54,156 nt of DNA from Caldilineaceae bacterium (GCA_023384455.1 JAHDWH010000011.1:1-54156); one strand, 5' to 3'; positions 1 to 8,773 are shown, counted from the stretch's first letter. Numbers and translations: made by a program. Notes: a model not told the origin generated them from the sequence alone.

Positions 1-70
1 TCACGTCTTCACGTTTCCCCACGCAGATCGTGGCTTCGCCACCTTATGCAATACGCAATACGCAATCGAA
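1..70 (-). repeat. Interspersed element B, copy 1 (partial)
   Basis: Read on the minus strand this is TTGCGTATTGCGTATTGCA, then TAAGGTGGC, a small GTGGC/GCCAC hairpin, and an ACGTGAAGACGTGA tail. Nearly the same arrangement recurs on the plus strand at 46884-46940, and related versions lie at 13375-13414 and 18840-18939. The window edge cuts it. Confidence 0.7.
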
Positions 71-80
71 GGAGGACCCA

Positions 81-1094
81 ATGACTACCCCCAATATCCT
101 GCTTACCTGGCTACAGGAAGGCCGCCTGCTGATGAGCGACGGCGCGATGGGCACAATGCTGCAAGATGCCGGGCTGACCGACGGCGGCGCGCCCGAACTC
201 TGGAATGTGAAAAGTCCCGAGGTTGTACGCGCCATTTACCAGGGCTATCTGGACGCGGGATCGAATATCATCTCCACCAATACTTTTGGCGGCACATCGG
301 CCCGGCTGAAGCTGCACAAAATGGAAGATCGGGTGGCCGAACTCAACGAAGCGGGGGTGCGTCTGGCTGCGGAGGTAGCCCATCCGGCGGGCGCGCTGGT
401 GGCTGCCAGTATCGGCCCCACAGGGGAACTGATTGTGCCGCTGGGTCCTCTGACGATTGAGGAAGCCACCGTTATCTTTGCCGAACAGGCCGCGGCATTG
501 GCCGCGGGCGGCGCAGACTGTATTCTCATCGAAACAATGAGCGATATGCGGGAGGTGGAAGCCGCGGTCAAGGGCGCACAACAAGCCACGGATTTGCCCG
601 TCGTCGTCACCCTCACATTCGACACGAACTTCCATACAATGATGGGTGTCAGCCCCAAACAGGCCGTGGAGACACTGAGCGGCTGGGGCGTCTTTCTGAT
701 CGGAGCCAACTGTGGCAATGGGCCAAGCGAGATTGAAGCGGTGATGACCGAAATGGCCCAGCACCGCCCGAAAGGGGTCTATCTGATGGCCCAGAGCAAT
801 GCAGGGATGCCCCAATACAATGCCGGCCACATCCACTACGACGGCACGCCGGAAGTGATGGCCGACTACGCCACGAAAATGCGCAACCTGGGCGTGAACG
901 TCATTGGCGGCTGCTGCGGCACGACACCGGTCCATCTGCGGGCCATGCGCCAGGCACTGGACGCGGTGGCGGATCAGCCTGTTGTGGGTCCTCCTGTAAT
1001 CGGGGATCACACTGATATCGAAAATGACGAAGCGCGGGCCGCCGGGGGGGTTTCCCGGCGTGCGGCCCGCCGCCAGCGGGTGGCAGTGCCGTAA
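81..1094 (+). CDS. Homocysteine S-methyltransferase (BHMT/MetH N-terminal type)
   Basis: Predicted zinc-dependent methyltransferase of 337 aa that moves a methyl group (from betaine, S-methylmethionine or a similar donor) to homocysteine, giving methionine in the cytoplasm. It shows the family pattern: SDGAMGTMLQ near the N terminus, GANCGNGP with Cys211, and GGCCGTTP with Cys278-Cys279. These three cysteines are the expected zinc ligands. It is a stand-alone Pfam S-methyl_trans domain with no cobalamin domain. The ATG at 81 was chosen over an upstream in-frame start because GGAGG lies at 71-75. The last ~30 residues are Arg/Ala-rich and look non-conserved. A Fur regulator follows after 15 bp, so the two are probably co-transcribed. 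The exact methyl donor cannot be read from sequence. Confidence 0.9.
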   Translation: MTTPNILLTWLQEGRLLMSDGAMGTMLQDAGLTDGGAPELWNVKSPEVVRAIYQGYLDAGSNIISTNTFGGTSARLKLHKMEDRVAELNEAGVRLAAEVAHPAGALVAASIGPTGELIVPLGPLTIEEATVIFAEQAAALAAGGADCILIETMSDMREVEAAVKGAQQATDLPVVVTLTFDTNFHTMMGVSPKQAVETLSGWGVFLIGANCGNGPSEIEAVMTEMAQHRPKGVYLMAQSNAGMPQYNAGHIHYDGTPEVMADYATKMRNLGVNVIGGCCGTTPVHLRAMRQALDAVADQPVVGPPVIGDHTDIENDEARAAGGVSRRAARRQRVAVP

Positions 1095-1109
1095 TGCAGG
1101 GCTTCCGCC

Positions 1110-1547
1110 GTGAATAAACCCTCTGTTTCTGCCCAACTGACTGAGCGCCTTTCCGCCGCTGGCTACAGGCTTACGTCGGCCCGTCTGGCCGTGTTGGCTG
1201 TAGTCGAGACCAGCCACGCGCATCTGACCCCTGGCCTTGTCCTGGACGAGGCGAAGAGCCACGCGCCGGGTCTGGGCCGGGCCACAGTCTACCGCACCCT
1301 GGAACTGCTTACTGAATTGGGTATACTCCGCCCTATCTATCTGGGCGACGGCGGCGTCTATTTCATCCGCGCCGAGGGCGGCCACCACCATCTGGTCTGT
1401 AACGGCTGCGGCCAGGTGGTGGAGTTTGACGAGTGTATGGCCGGCGAGATGGTGCAGGAATTACAGGAGCGCTTCGGTTATCAGATCGATAGCCACCTGC
1501 TGGAATTCCACGGACGCTGCACGGTCTGCCAGGAATCCCCTGGGTAA
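1110..1547 (+). CDS. Fur-family metal-responsive repressor
   Basis: A 145-aa protein with the Fur fold. The N-terminal winged helix (about residues 8-80) includes ATVYRTLELLTELG, the recognition-helix region. The C-terminal dimerisation and metal domain has the His cluster HHH 92-94, CNGC (Cys97, Cys100) and CTVC (Cys137, Cys140), the two CxxC pairs of the structural zinc site. Such proteins repress iron, zinc or peroxide genes when metal-bound; which metal this one senses (Fur, Zur or PerR) is not decidable here. The start is GTG, 15 bp after the methyltransferase stop. No clear Fur box was identified upstream. Confidence 0.92.
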   Translation: MNKPSVSAQLTERLSAAGYRLTSARLAVLAVVETSHAHLTPGLVLDEAKSHAPGLGRATVYRTLELLTELGILRPIYLGDGGVYFIRAEGGHHHLVCNGCGQVVEFDECMAGEMVQELQERFGYQIDSHLLEFHGRCTVCQESPG

Positions 1548-1646
1548 TCCCCGTTACTGCCACCCCCGACTTCTGCCGGTAGAGTTGTTGGCAAGGGACG
1601 GTCACACGCGACCCCCTTCTGACAAACGCCAACCGGGAGTCTTCTT

Positions 1647-3176
1647 GTGTCCAACCGTACGCCGCCCACCCTCTATCCCGCCGATGAACTGAACGCGCAA
1701 CTGCTTGCCAACGCCGCGCCGCCCGATTGGATCAATCCCACCGCCGCGACGGGCTACAATCTGGTGGTGATTGGGGGTGGTTCGGCCGGGCTGGTGGCGG
1801 CGGTGGGCGCGGCGGGAATGGGGGCACGGGTGGCCCTGGTGGAGCGGGAGATTCTGGGCGGCGACTGTCTGAATACGGGCTGTGTACCTTCCAAAACAAT
1901 CATCCGCTCGGCCAAAGTGATGGGGGAGATTGCCCGGGCCGAGGGCTACGGCATCTATTTGGATTCACCCCCTCGGGTGGATTTTGCGGCTGTCATGCGC
2001 CGGATGCGCCGGGTGCGGGCTTATTTGAGCAAGCACGACTCGGCCAAACGCTTTACGGATATGGGCATCGACGTCTTCTTTGGATCGGCCCATTTTACCG
2101 ATCCCAATTGTCTGGCGGTGGAGCAGCAGAAACTGAGCTTTAGCAAAGCCCTCATCGCCACGGGATCCCGGGCCGCGCGTATCCCCATCCCCGGTCTGGA
2201 AGAGACGGGCTTTCTGACAAACGAGACGGTTTTTCAACTGACCGAGCAGCCGCCCCGCCTTGCAATTGTGGGGGCAGGCCCCATCGGCTGCGAGTTGGCC
2301 CAAACTTTCCAGCGGCTCGGTTCACAGGTCACACTGCTGGAAATCGCCCCCCAAATCCTCATCCGCGAAGACCCGGATGCGGCCCAGATTGTGGCCGACT
2401 CGCTGGTAAGAGATGGGGTGGATCTGCTCCTGGGGGTGAAAATTCAGAAAATGAAAATGGGTAAAGGGGTGAAATGCGTCCTTTATGAACTGGACGGCGA
2501 AATCCACGAGTTGGAGGTGGACGAGATTCTGCTGGGCGCGGGGCGCACGCCCAATGTGGATTCGTTGAATCTGGAAGCCGCCGGCGTGGAATATACCCAC
2601 AAGGGCGTAGTGGTGGATGATACATTGCAGACGACGAACCCAGACATTTACGCGGCGGGGGATGTGGCGCTGAGGTACCAGTTCACCCACACCGCGGATG
2701 CCTCGGCCCGCATTGTGCTGCAAAACGCGCTCTTTCCGGGGCCAAAGAAGAAGTTCAGCGATCTGGTCATCCCCTGGGCCACCTACACCGACCCGGAGAT
2801 CGCCCACGTGGGTCTCTATGCCCACGAAGCCGCGGAGCAGGGGCTGGAGATCGACACCTATACCGTCCCCCTGGATGAGTCGGACCGTTCCCTGGCCGAC
2901 GGGGAGACCGAAGGCTTTGTGAAGGTGCATACCCAGAAGGGGAGCGACAAAATTGTGGGCGCGACAATTGTGGCCCCCCACGCCGGTGAAATCATCAGCG
3001 AACTGACTCTGGCGATGACCCACAATCTGGGGCTGAAGGCGATTGTGGATACGATCCATCCCTACCCGACAGTGGCGGGCAGCATCCGCCGGGTGGGCGA
3101 TCTCTACAACCGCACCCGGCTGACGCCCACAGTAGAGAAGGTCTTTACGGCCTGGTTTAATTGGCGCAGGGCGTAA
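1647..3176 (+). CDS. FAD-dependent disulfide oxidoreductase, MerA/LpdA-like
   Basis: A 509-aa class I pyridine-nucleotide disulfide oxidoreductase. FAD-binding GGGSAG lies at 43-48, the redox pair Cys74/Cys79 in GGDCLNTGCVPSK, NAD(P)-binding GAGPIG at 209-214, a second FAD motif (AAGDVA) and a C-terminal dimerisation domain. There is no heavy-metal-associated N-terminal domain. In the C-terminal HPYPT (471-475) a Tyr sits where dihydrolipoamide dehydrogenases have their catalytic His, as in mercuric reductase-like proteins, so a classical lipoamide dehydrogenase role is doubtful. The GTG start at 1647 has GGGAG at 1635-1639. The stop codon TAA is the beginning of an inserted 102-bp element. 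Confidence 0.88.
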   Translation: MSNRTPPTLYPADELNAQLLANAAPPDWINPTAATGYNLVVIGGGSAGLVAAVGAAGMGARVALVEREILGGDCLNTGCVPSKTIIRSAKVMGEIARAEGYGIYLDSPPRVDFAAVMRRMRRVRAYLSKHDSAKRFTDMGIDVFFGSAHFTDPNCLAVEQQKLSFSKALIATGSRAARIPIPGLEETGFLTNETVFQLTEQPPRLAIVGAGPIGCELAQTFQRLGSQVTLLEIAPQILIREDPDAAQIVADSLVRDGVDLLLGVKIQKMKMGKGVKCVLYELDGEIHELEVDEILLGAGRTPNVDSLNLEAAGVEYTHKGVVVDDTLQTTNPDIYAAGDVALRYQFTHTADASARIVLQNALFPGPKKKFSDLVIPWATYTDPEIAHVGLYAHEAAEQGLEIDTYTVPLDESDRSLADGETEGFVKVHTQKGSDKIVGATIVAPHAGEIISELTLAMTHNLGLKAIVDTIHPYPTVAGSIRRVGDLYNRTRLTPTVEKVFTAWFNWRRA

Positions 3177-3274
3177 CTGCTCACCCCCACCCTACCTCCC
3201 CCACAGTGGGGGAGGAGTCGATCCAGTTCCCTCCCTAGAATGGGGAGGGGTAGGGTGGGGTGGCTGGACAGTTA
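3173..3274. mobile_element. 102-bp MITE-like element A, copy 1
   Basis: Runs from GTAACTGCTCACC to GGCTGGACAGTTA. The flanks are gcgcagggc (3164-3172) and cagcagggc (3275-3283), a 9-bp direct repeat with 7 of 9 matches. The interior has two GC-rich hairpins (CTCCCCCA/TGGGGGAG and CCCTCCC/GGGGAGGGG). The left end overlaps the stop codon of the preceding gene: the in-frame sequence restarts after the right flank as GGCGTAG, so the pre-insertion stop was probably TAG at the same position. Confidence 0.85.
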
Positions 3275-3384
3275 CAGCAGGGCGTAGACCCAGCGCCCTG
3301 CTATTTCGCCTTTTGACATCCTTCCGCGCCTCCGCTACACTTTCCCCGACAGAATCCTCACTTATCCATTGCCGGAAGTTTCCT

Positions 3385-4512
3385 ATGAAAATACGCGACA
3401 TTCGCGCCGTCGGTCTGCGCGGGGCCACCCCCGAAGGGGGCTGGAGCAACGAAATCGAGACCGACGACTGTGTACACACCCTCATCGCCGTCTACACCGA
3501 CGACGGGCCAACGGGCTATGGCAGCGTCTTCACCAGCGCTTCGCTGGTGAAGGGTAGCCTGGGCGTGCTGCGCCCCCTCTATATGGGGGAAAATGCCCTG
3601 GAGCCGGAACGGGTGAGCGAAAAACTGCACCAGCACACCTTCTGGCAGGGACGGGGCGGCTCCATCACCCACACCATCAGCGGTATCGACATCGCCCTCT
3701 GGGACATTCTGGGCAAAGCCACGGGCCAGCCCGTGGGCCGTCTGCTGGGCGGGCGCTACCGGGAGCGGGTCAAGCCCTACGCTTCCCTGCTGATGGACCA
3801 GCCGGACATTCTGGCCGAGAATCTGGAACGCTGGAAGGCCCTGGGCTTTCGGGCTTTCAAAATGGGCTGGGGCCCCTTTGGCCGGGTCAGTGATGCCCTG
3901 GACGAGACGATTGTCGCCACGGCACGCGCGGTTATCGGCGACGAAAACGCGCTGATGGTAGACGCGGGGGGTAGCGACGCCTATTGGCGGGGCAATTTCA
4001 AGTGGGCCGTGCGCACTGCCGATATGCTGACTGATTACGGGGTGGCCTGGTTCGAGGAGGCCCTGCACCCGGACGCGCTGGAGGATTTTGTCCATCTGCG
4101 CCGCCAGTCACCCCTGCCCATTGCCGGGGGCGAAGTGCTGACCCGCCGCCAGGCTTTTCAGCCCTGGCTGCAAGCCGGCGCCTTTGACATTGTGCAGCCG
4201 GATGTGACCAAAGTGGGCGGCATCAGCGAGGAGCGGCGCATTGGCTGGATGGCCCAGGAGAACGGGGTACGTTTTATCCCCCACGGCTGGAACACCGCGT
4301 TGGGGCTGGCCGCGGACCTGCAACTCTCCTCCGCCTTCCCGGACACGGATTTGGTGGAGTTCATCACCGGCTCGCCCTATATCGACGAGCTAACTGTTGG
4401 GGGCTGGCAACTGGACGGGGACGGGATGCTGGCGATTCCCACTGGGCCGGGCCTGGGCATTGAATTGGACCTGGACGCAGTGGCGCGTCACAGCGGCGGC
4501 CAGCGGCTGTGA
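3385..4512 (+). CDS. Mandelate racemase/muconate-lactonizing enzyme family protein
   Basis: A 375-aa enolase-superfamily enzyme, cytoplasmic. These enzymes abstract a proton next to a carboxylate, usually to dehydrate or racemise sugar acids. Visible residues: Lys159 (FKMGWG) at the first KxK position with the second lysine absent (Gly161), metal ligands Asp193 (MVDAGG), Glu224/225 (WFEEALHPD) and Glu250 (AGGEV), and a probable Asp273-His300 dyad (QPDVTKVGG, PHGWNT). This places it in the MR subgroup; the substrate is unknown, a sugar acid being likeliest. ATG 3385 is preceded by GGAAG at 3374-3378. No other sugar-acid genes lie beside it. Confidence 0.88.
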   Translation: MKIRDIRAVGLRGATPEGGWSNEIETDDCVHTLIAVYTDDGPTGYGSVFTSASLVKGSLGVLRPLYMGENALEPERVSEKLHQHTFWQGRGGSITHTISGIDIALWDILGKATGQPVGRLLGGRYRERVKPYASLLMDQPDILAENLERWKALGFRAFKMGWGPFGRVSDALDETIVATARAVIGDENALMVDAGGSDAYWRGNFKWAVRTADMLTDYGVAWFEEALHPDALEDFVHLRRQSPLPIAGGEVLTRRQAFQPWLQAGAFDIVQPDVTKVGGISEERRIGWMAQENGVRFIPHGWNTALGLAADLQLSSAFPDTDLVEFITGSPYIDELTVGGWQLDGDGMLAIPTGPGLGIELDLDAVARHSGGQRL

Positions 4513-4676
4513 TGGCTCTGGCGGGTGCAGTTCAAGCTGGGGGACAAGCATCTTCCGGGAAGGGCAGACTCACCCACACCCCTTTCCCCCCAAATAGACA
4601 ATCTCTCCCCTCTCTGCTACACTACACCCTCTCGACTGTAGCGGTTCAGTCAAAATCCGCGCCCATCCGCCCTTTC

Positions 4677-4697
4677 CCTTCGACAGGCTCAGGGCAC
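4677..4697. repeat. CCCTTCGACAGGCTCAGGGC repeat
   Basis: Short interspersed repeat between the enolase-family gene and the ABC exporter. Close copies occur at 43775-43795 and, as an imperfect inverted pair, at 24055-24097. Confidence 0.6.
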
Positions 4698-4741
4698 CGC
4701 CGCTTCATCCGCGTCCTATTCCCCCGTCCCGGAGGCGACCC

Positions 4742-6505
4742 GTGCTCAACTCCTTCGACATCTACCGACGGCTCTTTGGCTTTCTGCGCCCCTATCGCAA
4801 AGAAGTAGTGATCGCCTACGTCTCCGTCCTCTTTGCCGCCGGCCTCAATCTGATCGTGCCTCAGATTCTCAAGAATGCCATCGATGAAGGATTGTCCAGC
4901 GGCCAGGCCACCGCCCTCTTCTGGGCCGGTGGCTGGATTCTGGCAATTGCGATTGTGCGGGGCGCGGCGGCCTTCGGCCAGCGCTACTACGGCGAGTGGA
5001 TCACCCACCGCATCGCCTATGACCTGCGCAACCGCTTCTACTCGGTTTTGCAGCGCCTGCCCTTCGCCTTCCACGACCAGGCCCAGACCGGCGATCTGAT
5101 GAGCCGGGCCACGGGGGACATCACCGAATCCGAGCGTTTCATCGGTATCGGCCTGATGGACCTGACCGCCACAATCTTTTTGATGGTGGGTGTAATTGTG
5201 GCGATGTTCCTGGAGAGTGTTCAACTCTCCCTCTACGCGTTGGGGCCGATGCTGATTCTGATCTACGCCACTGTGCGCTTTGGCGGGATTGTGCGCCCCC
5301 GCTTCAAACTGATCCAGGAGCAGATGGGGCTGCTCTCGTCGGTGATGCAGGAGAGTCTGACCGGCATCGGCGTCGTCAAAGCCTTTGCCCGGGAACCCCA
5401 CGAGATGGAGAAGTTCGACGCCCAGAACGAGGAGTGGTTCACCCGGCGCTACGGTCTCATCAAAGTCTGGGCCAACAACTGGCCCCTCTTCACCCTCATT
5501 CTCTCGGCCAGCATCTTTCTGCTCCTCTGGTTCGGCGGCCCCGTGGCCCTGGCCGGGGAGATTACTGTCGGCTCCCTTTTCGCCCTCATCTCCTATGTGC
5601 TGATGCTCAACGGGCCGGTGCAGCGGCTGGGTTTTCTGGTCAATATGGCAGCCACAGCCGGGGCCAGCGCTACCCGTGTCTTCGAGATTATCGATCAGCC
5701 GGTGGAGGTGGCCGACAGCCCGGACGCGCCCGAACTGGGCCAGATCGAAGGTCACGTCACCTTTGAGAATGTAGGCTTTGCCTACGAGGGCGGCTCGTCG
5801 GTGGTAAGAGGCGTCAACTTCGAGGCCCACCCCGGCCAGGTCATCGCCCTCATCGGGCCGACGGGTTCGGGCAAATCGACGGTGACGAATCTGATCCCTC
5901 GCTTCTACGACCCCAGCGAAGGCCGGGTGCTGGTGGACGGCCACGAAATCCGCGGGGTGAAGGTGGAGAGTCTGCGCAAGCACATCGGCATTGTTCTGCA
6001 AGACCCCTTCCTCTTTGGGCTGACGATTTCGGAGAATATCGCCTATGGCAAGCCCGACGCCAGCCCGGAGGAGATTGTGGCCGCGGCCACCGCGGCCCGT
6101 GCCCACAATTTTATTATGGAAACCCCGGCTGGCTACGAGACGAAAGTGGGGGAGCGGGGCGTCACTCTTAGCGGCGGCCAGAAGCAGCGCATCGCCATCG
6201 CCCGGGCCCTGCTCTACAACCCCCGCATCCTCATTCTGGATGACTCCACCAGCAGTGTGGACACGGAGACCGAACATCTGATCCAGCAGGCGCTGGCCGT
6301 GCTGATGGAAGGGCGCACCACTTTTGTGATCGCCCAGCGGCTGCTCACCCTGAAAAGCGCGGATATGATTCTGGTGCTGGACCGCGGGCGCATTGTGGAG
6401 CGGGGCAGCCACGACGAACTGTTGCAGGGCGACGGTCTCTACCGGCGCATCTACGACCTGCAACTGAAGGATCAGGAAGAGTTCGCGGCGCTGATGGAAG
6501 GATAG
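4742..6505 (+). CDS. ABC exporter half-transporter, degenerate-site subunit
   Basis: A 587-aa ABC transporter with an N-terminal membrane domain of about six helices (residues 15-310) and a C-terminal ATPase domain. Walker A is GPTGSGKST (372-380) and the signature LSGGQ (476-480). Two catalytic positions are altered: Walker B ends Asp500-Asp501 instead of Asp-Glu, and the H-loop His is Gln532 (VIAQRL). The next gene has a normal Walker B Glu and H-loop His but an altered signature. This complementary pattern is typical of heterodimeric exporters such as TM287/288 or BmrCD, with this subunit forming the non-hydrolysing site. Start GTG 4742, GGAGG at 4731-4735. Substrate unknown; drugs or lipids are common. 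Confidence 0.92.
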   Translation: MLNSFDIYRRLFGFLRPYRKEVVIAYVSVLFAAGLNLIVPQILKNAIDEGLSSGQATALFWAGGWILAIAIVRGAAAFGQRYYGEWITHRIAYDLRNRFYSVLQRLPFAFHDQAQTGDLMSRATGDITESERFIGIGLMDLTATIFLMVGVIVAMFLESVQLSLYALGPMLILIYATVRFGGIVRPRFKLIQEQMGLLSSVMQESLTGIGVVKAFAREPHEMEKFDAQNEEWFTRRYGLIKVWANNWPLFTLILSASIFLLLWFGGPVALAGEITVGSLFALISYVLMLNGPVQRLGFLVNMAATAGASATRVFEIIDQPVEVADSPDAPELGQIEGHVTFENVGFAYEGGSSVVRGVNFEAHPGQVIALIGPTGSGKSTVTNLIPRFYDPSEGRVLVDGHEIRGVKVESLRKHIGIVLQDPFLFGLTISENIAYGKPDASPEEIVAAATAARAHNFIMETPAGYETKVGERGVTLSGGQKQRIAIARALLYNPRILILDDSTSSVDTETEHLIQQALAVLMEGRTTFVIAQRLLTLKSADMILVLDRGRIVERGSHDELLQGDGLYRRIYDLQLKDQEEFAALMEG

Positions 6506-6582
6506 AACGCAGATGACGCGGAAACAGTGGATGTACGCGGATCCGGCCTACGAATTTTGCGTCTGACAAGAAAACAAAACTC

Positions 6583-6641
6583 TGCGTCTCTGCGCCTCTG
6601 CGAGAGGAATAAATAAACTCTCGCAGAGGCGCAGAGACGCA
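6583..6641. repeat. Perfect 24-bp inverted repeat (CTCTGCG type)
   Basis: Arms 6583-6606 and 6618-6641 match over 24 bp with an 11-nt AT-rich loop. It lies between the two exporter genes and could form a strong RNA hairpin affecting the ratio of the two subunits, though no T-run follows. The arm belongs to the same repeat type as the hairpin at 45379-45453 (CAAAGAGACGAAG). Confidence 0.85.
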
Positions 6642-6667
6642 AAGAAGAAGTAGGGAGGGAAGCAGAT

Positions 6668-8629
6668 ATGAGCGAAAACGGCACACGCAACGGAACGGCC
6701 ACGGCGGAGCGGATTCCCCTGGACGTGGCCCGCAAGTGGCCGGCCCGCCGGGACAGGCTGGGCCGGGAGACGGGGATGGACAATCCCGCCTGGCAGGACC
6801 CCAGCCTGCGTCTGGAGGAGCGGGAACGGTTGATGCGCGAGGCGCGCATCGCCGATCTGCTGCCCGATGAGGAAGACGACAACGCGGTCAAGGATTACGA
6901 CGGCGCGTTGGTGCGCCGTCTGGCCGGATTTATGAAGCCCTACACTTCACGGCTGATCCTCTCTATCGTCTTTATGACCATCTCCTCCATCCTCAGCGTA
7001 GCCGGGCCAGCTATCATCGGGCGGGCTATCGACGCCGGTATCCGGGCCAACAATCTGCAACAACTGCGCCTGTGGACAGCCATCTTTGCCATCTCTGCCC
7101 TGGGCGAATGGATTACCAACCGCAGCCGGGTCAGTCTGATGGCCTATGTGGGCACCCGGGTCGTCACCGACGTGCGCAGCACCCTCTTTCGCCATCTGCA
7201 CAGCCTCTCCCTCAACTTCTTCAACAACTACAGCGTGGGGCGGCTGATGTCCCGGCTGATCTCCGACGTGGGGGTGCTTCAGGATTTCGTCACCTGGTCC
7301 ATCACCGGGCTGGCCCGGGCCTTCTTCCTGCTTATCGGGATTGTGGGGACAATGCTGGTGATGAACTGGCGGCTGGCCCTGGTGGCCTTTACCGTCCTGC
7401 CCCTGATGCTGATATTGACCAACTACTGGCGCAAACGGGTGCGGGCCGCCTACCGGGCTACCCGCTCCCGGCTGGCCCTGATCAACGGCTTTCTCAACGA
7501 ATCCATCACCGGCATTCGGGTCACAAAGAGCTTCACCCGTGAGCGGGCCAACTACCGCCACTTCGACGATCTCAACCACTCCTTTTTCGACGCCAATGTG
7601 GAGGCCACCAAACTCTCGGCCATTTTCTTCCCCGGCGTGGACTTTATGGGTTCGTTGGCGACTGCGCTGGTGGTGGGGGTGGGCGGCTGGCTTGTCCTGG
7701 GCGACAGCCTGACCGCAGGCACACTCGTCGCTTTCATCCTCTATGTGGAGCGCTTCTTTGAACCCATCCGGGATCTGGCCCAGCGCTACAACACCTTCCA
7801 GGCCACAATGACGGCCAGCGAGCGCATCTTCTTTCTGCTCGACACAAAGAGCGATCTGCCCGACGCCCCGGACGCCTATACCCTGCCCGCCATCCGGGGC
7901 GCAGTGACTTTCGAGGATGTCTATTTTGGCTACAAAGCCGACGAGCCGGTGCTGCGGGGGGTGAGCATCCACGCAGAGCCGGGCCAACGCATCGCGCTGG
8001 TGGGGGAGACAGGCGCGGGCAAAAGTACGATCATCCGCCTGCTCTCCCGCTTCTTCGATGTGACCGGCGGCAGCGTGACCATCGACGGTCACGACATCCG
8101 CGGCGTGACCCAATCCAGTCTACGCCACCAGTTGGGCATCGTTCTCCAGGACACTTTCCTCTTCAACGCCAGCATCCGGGAGAATATCCGCTATGGCAAG
8201 CCCGAAGCCAGCGACGATGAGATTGTGGCCGCGGCCACCGCGGTGGGTGCGGACGCCTTCATTCGCAACCTGCCCGACGGCTACGACGCAGGAGTGGGGG
8301 AAAACGGCGTCAACCTGAGCGTGGGCCAGCGCCAGATCGTCTCCTTTGCCCGGGCCCTCCTGGCCGACCCCCGCATTCTGATTCTGGACGAGGCCACCAG
8401 CAGCGTGGACACAAAGACCGAGCAGCAGATTCAGACCGCACTGGACCGGCTGATGGAGGGGCGCACCAGCTTTGTCATCGCCCACCGGCTCAATACGATT
8501 GTCAACGCCGACCAGATTGTGGTGCTGGATCAGGGCCAGGTGGTGGAGCAGGGCAGCCATTTGGAACTGCTCAACCAGCGGGGGCGCTACTACAATCTCT
8601 ACACAATGCAGTGGGCGGCTGAGGCGTAG
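6668..8629 (+). CDS. ABC exporter half-transporter, catalytic-site subunit
   Basis: A 653-aa partner of the preceding ABC gene. An extra ~75-residue charged N-terminal segment is followed by six membrane helices (about 90-370) and an ATPase domain with Walker A GETGAGKST, Walker B with Glu575 (ILDEATSSVD) and H-loop His606 (IAHRLNTI). Its signature motif is LSVGQ (550-554) rather than LSGGQ. Because each ATP site joins one subunit's Walker motifs with the other's signature, the altered residues of both subunits fall in the same site and leave one fully canonical site. GGGAGG at 6653-6658 precedes ATG 6668. The stop codon lies inside a 27-bp palindrome and the gene's last ~45 bp are tandemly duplicated downstream. 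Confidence 0.92.
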   Translation: MSENGTRNGTATAERIPLDVARKWPARRDRLGRETGMDNPAWQDPSLRLEERERLMREARIADLLPDEEDDNAVKDYDGALVRRLAGFMKPYTSRLILSIVFMTISSILSVAGPAIIGRAIDAGIRANNLQQLRLWTAIFAISALGEWITNRSRVSLMAYVGTRVVTDVRSTLFRHLHSLSLNFFNNYSVGRLMSRLISDVGVLQDFVTWSITGLARAFFLLIGIVGTMLVMNWRLALVAFTVLPLMLILTNYWRKRVRAAYRATRSRLALINGFLNESITGIRVTKSFTRERANYRHFDDLNHSFFDANVEATKLSAIFFPGVDFMGSLATALVVGVGGWLVLGDSLTAGTLVAFILYVERFFEPIRDLAQRYNTFQATMTASERIFFLLDTKSDLPDAPDAYTLPAIRGAVTFEDVYFGYKADEPVLRGVSIHAEPGQRIALVGETGAGKSTIIRLLSRFFDVTGGSVTIDGHDIRGVTQSSLRHQLGIVLQDTFLFNASIRENIRYGKPEASDDEIVAAATAVGADAFIRNLPDGYDAGVGENGVNLSVGQRQIVSFARALLADPRILILDEATSSVDTKTEQQIQTALDRLMEGRTSFVIAHRLNTIVNADQIVVLDQGQVVEQGSHLELLNQRGRYYNLYTMQWAAEA

Positions 8630-8773
8630 GTCGGACTGTCAGTCCGACCTACATTTCCAGAGGTTGCACGACCGGAGTGGGCGCTATTACAATCTCTACC
8701 CAATGCAGTGGGCGGCGGAGGCGTCGGTCGGACTGACAGTCCGACCTACATTTCCGGAGGTTGCACGACCGGA
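8582..8773. repeat. Tandem duplication of ABC gene 3' end (period 97 bp)
   Basis: Unit 1 (8582-8676) holds the last codons of the ABC exporter gene (GRYYNLYTMQWAAEA), its stop and a palindrome. Unit 2 (8679-8773) repeats all of it with about 10% change, so a second, unattached copy of the C-terminal codons follows the gene. In unit 2 the stop codon has mutated (gtagg to gtcgg). Confidence 0.9.
8626..8652. repeat. 27-bp palindrome, GTCGGACTGTCAGTCCGAC core
   Basis: Near-perfect palindrome with flanking GTAG/CTAC that includes the stop codon of the ABC gene (TAG 8627-8629). Copies: 8723-8749 in the duplicated unit and 54114-54132 at the window end; a sister hairpin CCCGCACTGTTAGTGCGGG lies at 50101-50119. 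It could act as a transcript 3' end hairpin. Confidence 0.8.

Noticed and set aside
111..1391. A 426-codon minus-strand open frame across the methyltransferase and Fur genes
   Set aside because: It runs antisense to two well-supported genes and shows no family signal; GC-rich genes commonly leave the opposite frame open.
4646..6463. A 605-codon open frame on the minus strand
   Set aside because: It is antisense to the ABC exporter gene, has shadow-like composition (His/Gly/Gln-rich) and no recognisable domain or ribosome-binding site.
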